Source: Klebsiella electrica (GTDB taxonomy: Bacteria; Pseudomonadota; Gammaproteobacteria; Enterobacterales; Enterobacteriaceae). Taken from it: a stretch of DNA of 64,000 nt. Where the stretch lies: assembly GCF_006711645.1 (NCBI RefSeq), contig NZ_CP041247.1, positions 4,898,001-4,962,000 on the forward strand, in the 5' to 3' direction. Below the pieces are notes generated by a model. The model was not told the DNA's origin. It searched no databases and saw only the letters and a list, made by a program, of their open reading frames with translations. The position numbers and the translations under genes are program-made. How positions within the stretch are numbered: the first letter of the stretch is position 1; each line of letters starts with the position of its first letter. This document shows, piece after piece, positions 63,897-64,000 of the stretch.

Positions 63897-64000
63897 TTCG
63901 CGTTTCAGCCGGTTGGAGTTACACAGCCACAGCGTAATCACCAGAATCAGGATCGCTGCCGAATAGATAAGTACCGCCATGGGCGATTCGTGATCGACAA
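63894..64000 (-). CDS. psiE: phosphate-starvation-inducible protein PsiE, C-terminal end (cut by window edge)
   Basis: The last 34 codons read [20 protein letters not shown] and then [14 protein letters not shown], matching the C-terminal membrane segment and tail of E. coli PsiE, which is also next to malG there. The rest is outside the window. Confidence 0.9.
   Translation of the reverse strand, partial: VDHESPMAVLIYSAAILILVITLWLCNSNRLKRE

Overview
The window looks like chromosomal DNA of a gamma-proteobacterium of the order Enterobacterales, most likely the Klebsiella/Raoultella group. The proteins are close to Escherichia coli homologues in length and motifs, and the gene order is that of the E. 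coli fdhF to malEFG segment. Base composition is fairly GC-rich, REP-type and ERIC repeats lie between genes, and several blocks absent from E. coli K-12 at this place are present. The species assignment is inference from memory of gene order and was not searched. No rRNA, tRNA, CRISPR array, prophage or intact insertion sequence was seen.

Layout: (1) 1-5402 is an accessory module. A TorS-like sensor kinase (cut by the left edge) and a TorR-like response regulator flank a ribose-type ABC transporter operon (two-domain ATPase, permease, periplasmic binding protein). (2) 5522-8718 holds fdhF, a selenoprotein gene with its TGA Sec codon, SECIS hairpin, sigma-54 promoter and a likely FhlA site, followed by yjcO. 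(3) 8731-10176 is an eight-copy array of about 184-bp REP-containing units between convergent yjcO and gltP. (4) 10185-21533 holds gltP, acs-yjcH-actP, an LrgB/LrgA pair with a divergent LysR regulator, yjcE and ghxP. (5) 21534-25558 is the redox block: a dead glutathione-transferase fragment, the SraL (RyjA) small RNA, soxR/soxS with their classical operator, pdeC and yjcB. (6) 25606-34907 is an accessory island between yjcB and ssb. It has ecpABCDE fimbriae on the minus strand, a LuxR-type regulator, a MarT/FidL-like membrane regulator pair, an unassigned reading frame and an interrupted small secreted-protein gene. (7) 35082-55801 is housekeeping: ssb/uvrA, yjbR-yjbQ, aphA, tyrB, alr, dnaB, qor, pspG, dusA, a cupin gene, zur, yjbJ, lexA-dinF, dgkA/plsB, ubiC-ubiA. 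(8) 55992-63699 is the maltose regulon (malM, lamB, malK diverging from malE, malF, malG), and the end of psiE is cut by the right edge.

How the parts work together: Acs, YjcH and ActP take up and activate acetate. FdhF is the formate dehydrogenase of the formate-hydrogen-lyase system. SoxR senses redox stress and switches on soxS. LexA boxes control lexA-dinF and the divergent ssb/uvrA pair. MalT- and CRP-type sites lie between malK and malE. The parts most worth a second look are the TorSR-like module wrapped around an ABC transporter, with ATATGA repeats in its promoter; the REP array; the unusual regulators beside the ecp fimbriae; and several decaying genes (glutathione-transferase relic, nonsense-interrupted secreted peptide, IS-end fragment).
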